Origin: an uncultured Oscillospiraceae bacterium
GTDB taxonomy: Bacteria > Bacillota > Clostridia > Oscillospirales > Acutalibacteraceae
DNA length: 64,000 bases
Assembly (NCBI GenBank): GCA_958366985.1
Contig: CATXDC010000005.1
Span: 118,132-182,131 of the forward strand
Direction: 5' to 3'
This document shows, piece after piece, positions 7,904 to 16,183 of the stretch. The first letter of the stretch is position 1. Each line of letters starts with the position of its first letter. A program made the position numbers and the translations under genes. A model generated the notes under the pieces. It was not told where the DNA came from, made no database searches, and saw nothing but the letters and a program-made list of their open reading frames with translations.

Positions 7904-9229
7904 GTGTTTCGCACATTTATTAACGCTTGGAAGATCCCAGATATAAGAAAGAAGATTCTTTTCACTGCATTTATTCTTCTTCTTTTCAGAATAGGCGCTA
8001 ATATCCCGGTACCCTTCGTTGATATCACAGACGGTATCATCACAGATCCCACAGCTCAGAACTTTATGACTTATCTGAGCATGATGACAGGTGAAGCGTT
8101 CAACTACGGTACGATTTTCGCAATGTCAATCACCCCGTACATCAACTCTTCAATCATCATGCAGCTCCTTACTGTTGCTATTCCTGCTTTGGAAAAGCTT
8201 CAGAAGGAGGGCGAAGAAGGACGTAAGAAGATAGCTTCCATAACTCGTTATGTTGCTGTTGTTCTCGGACTTATCCAGAGTATCGCTTACTACTTCTATC
8301 TTCGCAACACCGGCCACCTTATGGTCGATGCAAATGGTTCACTTCTCACAGGCTTTGCAGGAGTTTTCCAGGCTCTTGTTATTGTTCTTGTTCTTACAGC
8401 CGGTACAGCCCTTATTATGTGGCTCGGTGAGCAGATCAATGCTCAGGGTATCGGCAACGGTATTTCACTCATCCTCTTTGCAGGTATCGTTTCAAGAATC
8501 CCCTCAATGCTCATTCAGCTCTATGAGGGATACTTCGTATCAAAGGGCGGCGTTTACTACGCACTTGTTCCCCTCGTACTTGTACTCTATCTCCTCATGA
8601 TAGCTTACATCGTATGGATGGACGGTTCAGAGCGCAGAATCCCCGTTCAGTATGCAAAGAGAGTTGTGGGCCGCAAGATGTATGGCGGACAGAGCACTCA
8701 TATTCCGATCAAGGTTAATATGTCAGGTGTTATGCCCATCATCTTCGCATCTTCAATTCTTTCACTTCCGCCCACAATCAAGATGTTTATCACAATCCCT
8801 GAGGATTCAAACTGGAACAAGTACTTCTTCAACCTGTTTGATAATACGCACTGGTTCTATGGTTTGATCTACTTCCTGCTCATTATCTTCTTTGCTTATT
8901 TCTATGCTCAGATTCAGTACAATCCCATCGAAATGGCAAACAATATCCGCAGGCAGAGCGGTGCTATCCCCGGCATTCGTCCCGGACAGCCCACATCAAA
9001 CTATATCGCCAAAATTCTTTCAAGAATCACCCTTATGGGCGCACTTCTTCTCAGCGTTGTTGCGTTGTTCCCCATCGTGTTCTCACAGGTTACAACACTC
9101 GCTGGTTCTCCCATGAATATCGCTCTCGGCGGTACTTCAATCATCATCCTTGTCGGTGTTGCTCTTGAAACTGTAAAGCAGCTCGAATCTCAGATGATGA
9201 TGCGTCACTACAAGGGATTCCTTGACTGA
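7904..9229 (+). CDS. secY: Preprotein translocase subunit SecY
   Basis: SecY is the channel of the Sec translocon in the cytoplasmic membrane and works with SecE, SecG and SecA. The 441-residue protein has ten hydrophobic segments, starting at about residues 18-36 (ILFTAFILLLFRIGANIPVP). The conserved NIPVP, TPYINSSIIMQLL and the cytoplasmic loop RRIPVQYAKRVVGRKMYGGQ with the C-terminal IRRQSGAIPGIRPG are present. The start is a GTG at 7904 immediately after the rplO stop. Its place at the end of the spc genes, ahead of adk and map, is the normal order. Confidence 0.97.
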   Translation: MFRTFINAWKIPDIRKKILFTAFILLLFRIGANIPVPFVDITDGIITDPTAQNFMTYLSMMTGEAFNYGTIFAMSITPYINSSIIMQLLTVAIPALEKLQKEGEEGRKKIASITRYVAVVLGLIQSIAYYFYLRNTGHLMVDANGSLLTGFAGVFQALVIVLVLTAGTALIMWLGEQINAQGIGNGISLILFAGIVSRIPSMLIQLYEGYFVSKGGVYYALVPLVLVLYLLMIAYIVWMDGSERRIPVQYAKRVVGRKMYGGQSTHIPIKVNMSGVMPIIFASSILSLPPTIKMFITIPEDSNWNKYFFNLFDNTHWFYGLIYFLLIIFFAYFYAQIQYNPIEMANNIRRQSGAIPGIRPGQPTSNYIAKILSRITLMGALLLSVVALFPIVFSQVTTLAGSPMNIALGGTSIIILVGVALETVKQLESQMMMRHYKGFLD

Positions 9230-9254
9230 TAATGTCAGAGAAGGAGAGATAAAT

Positions 9255-9887
9255 ATGAAACTCATACTTCTTGGCGCACCCGGTGCGGGGAAGGGCACAC
9301 AGGCTGAAAAGATCTGTGAAAAGCTCTCAATCCCCGCCATCTCGACGGGTAATATAATCCGTGAAGCCCTTAAAAACGGCACAGAGATGGGTCTCAAGGC
9401 AAAATCCTTTATCGATGCCGGTCAGCTCGTCCCCGATGAGGTAGTAATCGGTATAATTAAGGACAGACTTGCCCAGAATGATTGTGCAAACGGCTTCATT
9501 TTAGACGGTTTCCCCCGCACAATTCCCCAGGCTGAAGCTCTGGATGAAATGGGCGTAGAAATTGATAAGGTCATCGACATTGAAGTTCCCGATGAGAAAA
9601 TCACGGAGAGAATGTCTGGCCGTCGTGTCTGCAAGGAATGCGGCGCTTCCTATCATCTGGTTTACAAAAAGCCGGAGAAGGAAGGAGTTTGCAACCTTTG
9701 CAGCGGCGAGCTTGTTCAGCGTAAGGATGACCATCCTGACACGGTGCTTGACAGACTCAAGGTTTACCATGAGCAGACAGAGCCCCTGAAGGATTTTTAT
9801 GCGAAGAAAGGTAAGCTTCGCATAGTGGAAGGACAGGAAAAGGTGGAAGATACCACCGCAGCAACTTTCCACGCACTGGAGGATTAA
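9255..9887 (+). CDS. adk: Adenylate kinase (zinc LID form)
   Basis: Adenylate kinase interconverts ATP plus AMP and two ADP in the cytoplasm. The ATG at 9255 is preferred because AAGGAGAG lies just upstream and the protein then begins with MKLILLGAPGAGKGTQ, the P-loop at residues 7-16; it is 210 residues. FILDGFPRT is the NMP-binding motif. The LID carries four cysteines (C126, C129, C146, C149), the zinc-binding form common in Firmicutes. It is part of the ribosomal operon, between secY and map, and its stop is 2 bases before the map ATG. Confidence 0.96.
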   Translation: MKLILLGAPGAGKGTQAEKICEKLSIPAISTGNIIREALKNGTEMGLKAKSFIDAGQLVPDEVVIGIIKDRLAQNDCANGFILDGFPRTIPQAEALDEMGVEIDKVIDIEVPDEKITERMSGRRVCKECGASYHLVYKKPEKEGVCNLCSGELVQRKDDHPDTVLDRLKVYHEQTEPLKDFYAKKGKLRIVEGQEKVEDTTAATFHALED

Positions 9888-9889
9888 GC

Positions 9890-10639
9890 ATGATAGTGCT
9901 GAAAACAAAGCGTGAACTGGCTTTAATGCGAGAAGCATGCCGGATTTCCGCAGGAGCATTAAAGGCAGCCGGCGAGGCAGTCGAACCGGGTGTAACAACC
10001 TATGAAATCGACCGTATAGCCTACAATTATATAAAGAAATGCGGCGCTGAGCCGAATTTCCTTAACTTGTACGGTTTCCCGGCTACCGCATGCATTTCCA
10101 TAAATAATGAGGTTATTCATGGAATACCGAGCAAAAAGCGAGTGCTTAAGGCAGGCGACATAGTGAGCATTGACCTTGGCGCAAAGATTGACGGCTTCAA
10201 TGGCGACAACGCCGCCACATTTGCAGTAGGTGATATTTCACCGGAAGCAAAGCGGCTGTGCGACACAACGAGAGAGAGCCTTTACGAAGGCATCAAAGCT
10301 GCTGTCGCTGGCGGACGAATCGGTGACATCGGAGCAGCAGTTTCAAGCTATTGCGAGGCAAGAGGCTACGGCGTAGTAAGACAGTTTGTCGGACACGGCG
10401 TAGGCGCAAAGCTCCATGAAGACCCAAGTGTACCGAATTTCGGCACACCGGGCAGAGGCGTAAGACTTCTGCCGGGCATGACTATAGCTATCGAGCCCAT
10501 GATTAATCAGGGCACGGAGAGGGTTGAAACCCTGGCGGACGGCTGGACAGTCGTAACCCTTGACGGTAAGCTTTCAGCCCATTTTGAGCACACAATCGCC
10601 ATCACGGCGGACGGTCCCCAGATACTCACAGTATTATAA
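9890..10639 (+). CDS. map: Methionine aminopeptidase type I
   Basis: This metallo-aminopeptidase removes the initiator methionine from nascent proteins. The 249-residue protein has the pita-bread fold motifs: the metal-ligand aspartates in SIDLGAKIDGFNGDNA, the ligand-region histidine in RQFVGHGVG, and the glutamates in IAIEPMINQG and FEHTIAIT. It lacks the N-terminal zinc-finger extension found in some types. Its start is 2 nt after adk and it ends 10 nt before the KOW gene. Confidence 0.95.
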   Translation: MIVLKTKRELALMREACRISAGALKAAGEAVEPGVTTYEIDRIAYNYIKKCGAEPNFLNLYGFPATACISINNEVIHGIPSKKRVLKAGDIVSIDLGAKIDGFNGDNAATFAVGDISPEAKRLCDTTRESLYEGIKAAVAGGRIGDIGAAVSSYCEARGYGVVRQFVGHGVGAKLHEDPSVPNFGTPGRGVRLLPGMTIAIEPMINQGTERVETLADGWTVVTLDGKLSAHFEHTIAITADGPQILTVL

Positions 10640-10649
10640 GGAGGCTGTC

Positions 10650-10904
10650 ATGGAGATTAAAGTCGGCAGCGTTGTTTATTCAAAGTCCGGCAGAGATGCA
10701 GGAAGTTTTCTTGCAGTGGTAGGTTTTCAGGAAGAGAGAGTTCTTCTCTGTGACGGAAAGCAAAGACCCCTTGCAAGGCCGAAGGCGAAAAACCTGAGGC
10801 ATATAAGTGCTGCGAAAACGGTTTTAACCGAGCAGGAGATGGCTACTGATTGCAGCTTAAGAAAAGCTTTGGCGAGATTCGCCGAAAAAGAAAGTAAACT
10901 GTAA
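10650..10904 (+). CDS. KOW-domain RNA-binding protein (L14e-like)
   Basis: The 84-residue product begins MEIKVGSVVYSKSGRDAGSF and continues FLAVVGFQEERVLLCDGKQRPLARPKAKNLRHI, a KOW motif followed by a basic strand. This pattern is found in small L14e/KOW RNA-binding proteins that many Clostridia encode between map and infA. Its molecular role is not established; location in the translation operon suggests a ribosome-linked RNA-binding function. The ATG at 10650 follows AAGGAGG and is preferred over an upstream in-frame ATG at 10560, which lies inside map. Confidence 0.85.
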   Translation: MEIKVGSVVYSKSGRDAGSFLAVVGFQEERVLLCDGKQRPLARPKAKNLRHISAAKTVLTEQEMATDCSLRKALARFAEKESKL

Positions 10905-10916
10905 GGAGGGTTAGTT

Positions 10917-11135
10917 GTGTCAAAACAGGAAATGATCGAGATTGAGGGTACAGTGGTTGAATCCCTGCCCAACGCAACATTCAAGGTTGAGCTGGAAAAC
11001 GGCCACAGAATTTTAGCCCATATTTCCGGTAAGCTTCGTATGAACTATATACGCATACTTCCGGGAGATAAAGTGACAGTTGAGATGTCGCCATACGACT
11101 TCACCCGTGGGCGTATAACATGGCGTTCTAAATAG
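10917..11135 (+). CDS. infA: Translation initiation factor IF-1
   Basis: IF-1 is a 72-residue OB-fold factor that binds the A site of the 30S subunit during initiation. The sequence MSKQEMIEIEGTVVESLPNA followed by FKVELENGHRILAHISGKLR and the C-terminal DKVTVEMSPYDFTRGRITWR is diagnostic. The start is a GTG at 10917 behind AAGGAGGG. It sits between the KOW gene and rpmJ, the usual start of the alpha-operon genes in Firmicutes. Confidence 0.97.
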   Translation: MSKQEMIEIEGTVVESLPNATFKVELENGHRILAHISGKLRMNYIRILPGDKVTVEMSPYDFTRGRITWRSK

Positions 11136-11160
11136 CTTTCAGCTAAGGAGGTATTCTATA

Positions 11161-11274
11161 ATGAAAGTCAGACCTTCTGTCAAGAAAATTTGCGAAAAGT
11201 GTAAGATAATTAAACGCAAGGGAAAAGTCATGGTTATCTGTGAAAATCCCAAGCACAAGCAGCGTCAGGGCTAA
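11161..11274 (+). CDS. rpmJ: 50S ribosomal protein L36 (zinc form)
   Basis: L36 is the smallest large-subunit protein. This 37-residue ORF begins MKVRPSVKKICEKCK and ends with HKQRQG. The four zinc ligands C11, C14, C27 and H32 are all present, so this is the zinc-binding (C+) form. It has an AAGGAGG site 8 nt upstream and lies between infA and rpsM as expected. It is complete despite its small size. Confidence 0.97.
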   Translation: MKVRPSVKKICEKCKIIKRKGKVMVICENPKHKQRQG

Positions 11275-11312
11275 TCCCGACGCAAACCAGTAAATGGAGG
11301 TGCAACTGACAA

Positions 11313-11681
11313 ATGGCGCGTATATCAGGTGTTGACCTGCCCAGAGATAAGAAAGTTGAGATTGCTCTTACTTACATCTTCGGCATTGGTCGTAAAACAG
11401 CCGGCGACATTATTGCAGCAACAGGCGTAAATCCTGAAACAAGAGTTAAGGATTTAAGCGAGGACGATGTTTCAAAGCTTCGTGAATATATAGATCACAA
11501 CGTTAAGGTAGAGGGTGACCTTCGCCGTGAAACAGCGTTTGATATCAAAAGGCTTATCGAAATCGGTTGCTATCGTGGTGTGCGTCACCGCAAGGGCCTG
11601 CCCGTAAGAGGACAGCGTTCAAAGACAAACGCACGTACACGCAAGGGTCCGAAGAAGACGATAGCTAACAAGAAGAAATAA
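11313..11681 (+). CDS. rpsM: 30S ribosomal protein S13
   Basis: S13 lies in the small-subunit head, contacts S19 and bridges to L5. The 122-residue protein begins MARISGVDLPRDKKVEIALT, has the helix-two-turn-helix region YIFGIGRKTAGDI and the conserved RGVRHRKGLPVRGQRSKTNARTR, with a basic C-terminal tail. Length is typical. A TGGAGG site precedes the ATG, and rpsK follows after 16 nt. Confidence 0.97.
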   Translation: MARISGVDLPRDKKVEIALTYIFGIGRKTAGDIIAATGVNPETRVKDLSEDDVSKLREYIDHNVKVEGDLRRETAFDIKRLIEIGCYRGVRHRKGLPVRGQRSKTNARTRKGPKKTIANKKK

Positions 11682-11697
11682 GCTAGGAGGGATACGA

Positions 11698-12105
11698 ATG
11701 GCTACTAAGGGTTCCGCAAAGAAGACGGCTTCAACACGCCGTCGTCGTGAACGCAAAAACATTGAGCGTGGTGCTGCACATATCCAGTCCACATTCAACA
11801 ACACAATTGTTACCATTACGGATACTCAGGGTAATGCCGTTTCTTGGGCAAGCGCCGGCGAAATGGGCTTCAGAGGTTCAAGAAAGTCAACTCCCTACGC
11901 TGCACAGACAGCCGCTGAAACAGCAGCTAAGGCAGCTATGGAGCATGGCATGAAGACAGTTGAAGTTTATGTTAAAGGTCCCGGAGCAGGACGTGAAGCA
12001 GCTATCAGAGCTCTTCAGACAGCGGGTCTTGAGGTTAACATGATTAAGGATGTTACTCCCATCCCCCACAACGGATGCCGTCCGCCCAAAAGAAGACGCG
12101 TATAA
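11698..12105 (+). CDS. rpsK: 30S ribosomal protein S11
   Basis: S11 forms part of the platform near the Shine-Dalgarno helix. The 135-residue protein has a basic N-terminus and the family core GAAHIQSTFNNTIVTITD, then GFRGSRKSTPYAAQTAAE and the C-terminal DVTPIPHNGCRPPKRRRV. The N-terminal basic run is somewhat longer than in E. coli, as in many Firmicutes. It is complete and spaced 16 nt from rpsM. Confidence 0.97.
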   Translation: MATKGSAKKTASTRRRRERKNIERGAAHIQSTFNNTIVTITDTQGNAVSWASAGEMGFRGSRKSTPYAAQTAAETAAKAAMEHGMKTVEVYVKGPGAGREAAIRALQTAGLEVNMIKDVTPIPHNGCRPPKRRRV

Positions 12106-12129
12106 CCTAATTTTTGGAGGTGTAACCAC

Positions 12130-12756
12130 ATGGCAAGATATACCGACGCGGTATGCAAACTTTGCCGCCGTGAGGGCAAAAAGCTTTTCCTTAAAGGCTC
12201 AAGATGCTATACAGACAAGTGTGCTCTTGCACGCCGTGCTTATGCTCCCGGACAGCATGGTCAGGGCCGCAAAAAGTCTTCCGAATACGGACTTCAGCTT
12301 CGTGCAAAGCAGCAGGCTAGACGTTACTACGGTATTCAGGAAGGCCAGTTCCATAAATATTTCCTTATGGCAGAGCGCAAACAGGGCGTTACCGGTGACA
12401 ACCTGCTCCAGATTTGCGAAAGCCGTATAGACAACGTTGTCTATCTCCTCGGCTGGGCAAGCTCCAGAATTGAGGCAAGACAGCTTGTAAACCACGGTCA
12501 CTATGAGGTTAACGGCAAGAGAGTTGATATTCCCTCTTACCTTCTCAAGGCTGGCGATGTTGTAACAATCCGTCAGAAGAGCCGTGACAGCGAAAAGATC
12601 AAGTCAGTTATTGAGACAAACGGCGCACGTCCCGTTCCCCAGTGGCTTGACCTTGACAGAGAAGCTTTCTCAGCAAAAGTTCTCAATCTTCCCACTCGTG
12701 ATCAGATTGAGGCTCCCGTTGAAGAGCATCTTATCGTTGAGTTCTACTCTAAATAA
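12130..12756 (+). CDS. rpsD: 30S ribosomal protein S4 (zinc form)
   Basis: S4 nucleates 5'-domain assembly of 16S rRNA and, in other bacteria, represses the alpha operon. The 208-residue protein has N-terminal cysteines C9, C12, C26 and C31, matching the zinc-binding S4 form. The S4 RNA-binding domain (SRIEARQLVNHGHYEVNGKRVDIPSY) starts near residue 115. A TTGGAGG site precedes the ATG. A 75-nt gap to rpoA follows. Confidence 0.97.
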   Translation: MARYTDAVCKLCRREGKKLFLKGSRCYTDKCALARRAYAPGQHGQGRKKSSEYGLQLRAKQQARRYYGIQEGQFHKYFLMAERKQGVTGDNLLQICESRIDNVVYLLGWASSRIEARQLVNHGHYEVNGKRVDIPSYLLKAGDVVTIRQKSRDSEKIKSVIETNGARPVPQWLDLDREAFSAKVLNLPTRDQIEAPVEEHLIVEFYSK

Positions 12757-12831
12757 TAGTGTCGCCTGACAGTATTGTGAAGGACTACTCATATGCAGCT
12801 TAGAGCTGCTAAAAATAAGGAGGGTTTTGAA

Positions 12832-13782
12832 ATGATTGAAATCGAAAAGCCCATAATCGAAGCTACCGATTTAGCACTTGACGGAACCTACGGCAAGTTC
12901 ACTCTTGAACCCCTTGAGAGAGGTTACGGTACAACTCTGGGCAACAGCCTTAGAAGAGTTATCCTTTCCTCACTTCCGGGATACGCCATCACATCCGTTA
13001 AGATTGACGGCGCACTTCACGAATTCTCCACTCTTCCGGGAGTTAAGGAGGACGTAACCGAGATAGTTCTGAACCTTAAAGGAGTAATCCTCAAGATTCA
13101 CGGCGACGGTCCCAAGACCGTTTACATCGAGGCAAGCGGTGAAGGCGAGATTACTGCCGGCAGCATTAAGGCAGATTCCGAGGTTGAGATTCTCAATCCG
13201 GATCATCATATCGCTTCCCTTGACAGCGACGCTCATGTAAGCATGGAGCTTACTGTTGACAAGGGCAGGGGTTATGTACCTGCTGAGCGCAACAAGCAGC
13301 TTATGCAGCCTGCAATCGGAGTAATTGCGATTGATTCAATTTACACACCTGTACTCAAGGTGAACTATACAGTTGAAAACACACGTGTCGGTCAGATAAC
13401 TGACTATGACAAGCTTACGCTTGAAGTGTGGACCAACGGAACAATCTCCGCTAAGGAAGCCGTTTCGTTGGGAGCCAAGATCCTCAACGAGCACCTCAAC
13501 CTGTTTGTTGACCTCTCTGAGGAGGCTTATGACACTGAGATTATGGTTGTCAAAGATGACAACGGTAAGGAAAAAGTGTTAGAGATGACCATTGAGGAAC
13601 TTGACCTGTCTGTCCGCTCCTACAATTGCCTTAAGAGAGCGGGCATCAACACGGTTGAAGACCTTATCGGCAAAACCGAAGACGACATGATGAAGGTTCG
13701 AAACCTTGGCCGCAAATCTCTTGATGAGGTTGTAGCTAAGCTCGATACCCTTGGCTTCGGTCTTCGCAGGGAAGAGGAATAA
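12832..13782 (+). CDS. rpoA: DNA-directed RNA polymerase subunit alpha
   Basis: The alpha subunit nucleates RNA polymerase assembly and its C-terminal domain binds UP elements and activators. I use the ATG at 12832 (MIEIEKPIIE) because AAGGAGGG lies at 12818-12825 and the product is 316 residues, the Firmicute size; an upstream ATG at 12793 has no such site. The N-terminal dimerisation domain includes RGYGTTLGNSLRRVILSSLPG. The C-terminal helix-hairpin-helix domain includes LKRAGINTVEDLIGKTEDDM. Confidence 0.97.
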   Translation: MIEIEKPIIEATDLALDGTYGKFTLEPLERGYGTTLGNSLRRVILSSLPGYAITSVKIDGALHEFSTLPGVKEDVTEIVLNLKGVILKIHGDGPKTVYIEASGEGEITAGSIKADSEVEILNPDHHIASLDSDAHVSMELTVDKGRGYVPAERNKQLMQPAIGVIAIDSIYTPVLKVNYTVENTRVGQITDYDKLTLEVWTNGTISAKEAVSLGAKILNEHLNLFVDLSEEAYDTEIMVVKDDNGKEKVLEMTIEELDLSVRSYNCLKRAGINTVEDLIGKTEDDMMKVRNLGRKSLDEVVAKLDTLGFGLRREEE

Positions 13783-13821
13783 AACCGATTTCATACCAAT
13801 AACGGTAAAGGAGTGATTTTA

Positions 13822-14163
13822 ATGCCCGGTACCAGAAAGCTTGGCCGTACAACCGACCACAGAAGAGCAATGCTCAGAGCTATGGTAACCTATCTCTTAG
13901 AGAATGGCAGAATAGAAACCACCGTTACTAGGGCAAAGGAAGTACGTTCCATGGCAGAGAAAATGATCACTGTTGCCAAGGACGACAGCCTTCAGGCAAA
14001 GCGTACAGCTCTTGCTTACATCACAAAGGAAGATGTTGTTAAGAAGCTGTTCACAGAGATTGCCCCCAAGTATAAAGAAAAGAACGGCGGTTATTGCCGT
14101 ATTATCAAAACAGGCCCCCGCCGTGGCGACGCAGCGGAGATGTGCATCATCGAGCTTGTCTGA
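13822..14163 (+). CDS. rplQ: 50S ribosomal protein L17
   Basis: L17 is a large-subunit protein near the tunnel exit. The ATG at 13822 gives MPGTRKLGRTTDHRRAMLRAM and 113 residues, the usual length; a GTG at 13813 overlaps the ribosome binding region. The C-terminal block is CRIIKTGPRRGDAAEMCIIEL. This is the last gene of the ribosomal block and is followed by a strong terminator. No ecfA/ecfT/truA/rplM/rpsI genes follow, unlike many Clostridia. Confidence 0.97.
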   Translation: MPGTRKLGRTTDHRRAMLRAMVTYLLENGRIETTVTRAKEVRSMAEKMITVAKDDSLQAKRTALAYITKEDVVKKLFTEIAPKYKEKNGGYCRIIKTGPRRGDAAEMCIIELV

Positions 14164-14191
14164 TTAATTGATAATATAAATGGTAACCTTT

Positions 14192-14222
14192 GCGGCATCC
14201 GTATTTCGGATGCCGCATTTTG
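14192..14222 (+). terminator. Rho-independent terminator of the ribosomal super-operon
   Basis: A perfect 10-bp stem, GCGGCATCCG at 14192-14201 with CGGATGCCGC at 14207-14216, closes a 5-nt TATTT loop and is followed by ATTTTG. It lies 28 nt after the rplQ stop and ends the block of 30 co-oriented genes. Confidence 0.93.
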
Positions 14223-14259
14223 TATTATGGAGTTTATTTTCCTTTAAAGAGTTGATAAA

Positions 14260-15147
14260 ATGAAGCGGAAACTTGAATTTACCGTCCCGGAAGAAATGGA
14301 CGGAGCAAAGCTTATACATTTTCTCAGAAGTTATGTTAAAATGTCATACCGTCTTGCAATGAGTTTAAAACAGTATCCTGACGGTATGATGAGAAACGGT
14401 GAAAAAATAAGAACTATCGACAAAGTAAAAGTCGGAGAAGTTATTGAGATAAATATACCGCAGGAGGAATCCTCTGTTGAGCCTATGAATATTCCCATAG
14501 ATGTTATCTATGCTGACGAGGATATCCTGCTTATAAATAAACAGGCGGGCCTTGCAATGCATCCTACCCATAATCATCAGGGAGACACCCTTGCCAATGC
14601 AGTTGCTTTCTATTTGAAAGAAAAAGGGGATACAGGAGCATTCCGCTCTATCGGACGACTGGATAAAAACACTTCCGGAGTGGTGCTCTGTGCTCTCAAT
14701 CCCTTTGCGGCTTCGAGATTGTCAGATGAGCTTTGGGCAGGTGAAATAAAAAAGACCTATTATGCAATAGCTGAGGGTGAATATTCAGGGGAGGGCACTA
14801 TAGATGTACCTATATACCGTCCGGATCCAATGAAAACGCTACGTGCTGCCGGAGAAGAAGGTGACAGAGCCGTAACGCACTGGAAATGCATAAAAAGCGG
14901 AAATGGATTGTCACTTTTAAAAATCAACCTTGAAACCGGCAGAACCCATCAGATAAGGGTACATTTTTCACATATGGGAACTCCACTTGCAGGGGACGAT
15001 ATGTATGGCGGAAAGAGCGAGCTCATAAAAAGACATGCACTTCACTGCGGTGAACTTGAATTTATTCATCCCGTAACAGGTAAAATGATGCAAATATACG
15101 CTGATTTACCTATGGATATGCAAAAACTGGTGGATTTTATTGGCTGA
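14260..15147 (+). CDS. RluA-family rRNA/tRNA pseudouridine synthase
   Basis: This family converts specific uridines of rRNA or tRNA to pseudouridine. The 295-residue protein has an N-terminal S4-like segment (about residues 15-65), then the catalytic domain. The motif SIGRLDKNTSGVVL holds the catalytic aspartate D135, and ETGRTHQIRVHFSHMGTPLAGDDMYG is the second family signature. The target cannot be set from sequence alone; RluD, RluC and YlyB-type enzymes are all possible. Several RluA paralogues are normal in Clostridia. The gene stands alone: a terminator lies upstream and a separate promoter downstream. Confidence 0.88.
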   Translation: MKRKLEFTVPEEMDGAKLIHFLRSYVKMSYRLAMSLKQYPDGMMRNGEKIRTIDKVKVGEVIEINIPQEESSVEPMNIPIDVIYADEDILLINKQAGLAMHPTHNHQGDTLANAVAFYLKEKGDTGAFRSIGRLDKNTSGVVLCALNPFAASRLSDELWAGEIKKTYYAIAEGEYSGEGTIDVPIYRPDPMKTLRAAGEEGDRAVTHWKCIKSGNGLSLLKINLETGRTHQIRVHFSHMGTPLAGDDMYGGKSELIKRHALHCGELEFIHPVTGKMMQIYADLPMDMQKLVDFIG

Positions 15148-15191
15148 ATTGAATATTTATACATAAAATTCAAAAAATATGCAAAAAAGAC

Positions 15192-15219
15192 TTGATTTAT
15201 TCAAAAAGGGTGCTATAAT
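15192..15219 (+). promoter_or_regulatory. Sigma-A-type promoter of the amino acid ABC operon
   Basis: TTGATT at 15192-15197 and TATAAT at 15214-15219 are separated by 16 bp and lie 34 bp upstream of the ATG of the binding-protein gene. No operator or riboswitch-like fold was recognised in the 105-bp gap. Confidence 0.75.
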
Positions 15220-15252
15220 AGGTTCATGATAAATTTCAGGGAGGAAAAGGTA

Positions 15253-16104
15253 ATGAAAAAATCAGTTAAAATTCTTTCAGTATTAATGGCAATCGTACTT
15301 ATGGTTGCAGCATTTGCAGCCTGCGGCGAAAGCACTGCTAAAGTTAAGGTTATCGATATAAAGCTCACTAATGAAGAGTATGCTTTCGGTGTTGACAAAA
15401 ACCAGCCTGAGCTTCTTGAGCAGGTAAACGCATTCATCAAAGAGATCAAAGAAGACGGTACATTTAAAGAGATCTGCGACAAATACTTTGCAGGCGGTAC
15501 ACCTACACCTGTCGAGTCCGCTCAAGAGGATCCCACAAAGGATCAGCTTGTTGTTGCAACAAACGCAGCTTTCGAGCCTTTCGAGTACATGGACGGCGAT
15601 AAGTACCTCGGAATTGATATGGAAATTGCAGCAGCTCTTGCTGAAAAGCTTGGTAAAGAGCTTGTAATCAAGAACATGGACTTTGACGCTGTTTGTCTTT
15701 CAGTTGGTCAGCACAAATGCGATATTGCAATGGCTGGTCTTACAGTAAGTGAGAAGCGTGAAGAATATGTTACATTCTCAGATTCTTACTATGAGGCATC
15801 TCAGAAAGTAATCGTCAAGGGAGACGATACAACTTTTGATGAGTGCAAGACAAAGGAAGATGTAGAGAAGATCCTTAACGGATTTGATTCAACTGTTAAA
15901 ATTGGCGGTCAGCAGGGTACAACCGGTCAGTCATATGTTGAAGGTAATGCAGATTTAGATTTTGCAGGTCTTGCAGCAACATTCACTCCTTATAAGAGCG
16001 CATCTCTTGCTGTTCAGGATCTCATTAACGGAAACCTTGACTATGTTATCGTTGACGAAGCTCCTGCAGATGCAATTGTAAACGCTATCAACGCAATGGC
16101 ATAA
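15253..16104 (+). CDS. Amino acid ABC transporter substrate-binding lipoprotein, apparently circularly permuted
   Basis: This is the extracytoplasmic binding protein of a polar amino acid uptake system (SBP_bac_3 type). The ATG at 15253 follows GGAGGAAAAGG. The signal peptide ends in FAAC with lipidated C24. The order of parts is unusual. Residues 31-79 (VKVIDIKLTNEEYAFGVDK and the following helix to ICDKYF) look like the C-terminal end of this family. Residues 98-283 (LVVATNAAFEPFEY to DEAPADAIVNAINAMA) look like the N-terminus up to the point where that end normally follows. A GGTPTPVESAQEDPTKD linker joins them. Total length is 283 residues, normal for the family. Permease and ATPase follow, so the protein is expected to be functional. 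Confidence 0.85.
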   Translation: MKKSVKILSVLMAIVLMVAAFAACGESTAKVKVIDIKLTNEEYAFGVDKNQPELLEQVNAFIKEIKEDGTFKEICDKYFAGGTPTPVESAQEDPTKDQLVVATNAAFEPFEYMDGDKYLGIDMEIAAALAEKLGKELVIKNMDFDAVCLSVGQHKCDIAMAGLTVSEKREEYVTFSDSYYEASQKVIVKGDDTTFDECKTKEDVEKILNGFDSTVKIGGQQGTTGQSYVEGNADLDFAGLAATFTPYKSASLAVQDLINGNLDYVIVDEAPADAIVNAINAMA

Positions 16105-16130
16105 GTTTCAGACTGAACATATAAATTACA

Positions 16131-16164
16131 GCAAACCTCACCCGAATAAGGTGAGGCTTGTTGC
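16131..16164 (+). terminator. Intercistronic hairpin between binding protein and permease
   Basis: CCTCACC (16136-16142) pairs with GGTGAGG (16150-16156) around a 7-nt loop, and flanking GCAA/TTGC can extend it. There is no T-run, so it is more likely a partial terminator or an mRNA-stabilising hairpin, which would let the binding protein exceed the membrane parts, than a full terminator. Confidence 0.55.
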
Positions 16165-16183
16165 GTGAATAAGGAAAAGTGAT

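Noticed and set aside
15253..16104. Frameshift or assembly duplication as the cause of the odd binding-protein order
   Set aside because: The reading frame is open from a good start to the stop, the family end is present only once, and length is normal, so permutation is simpler.
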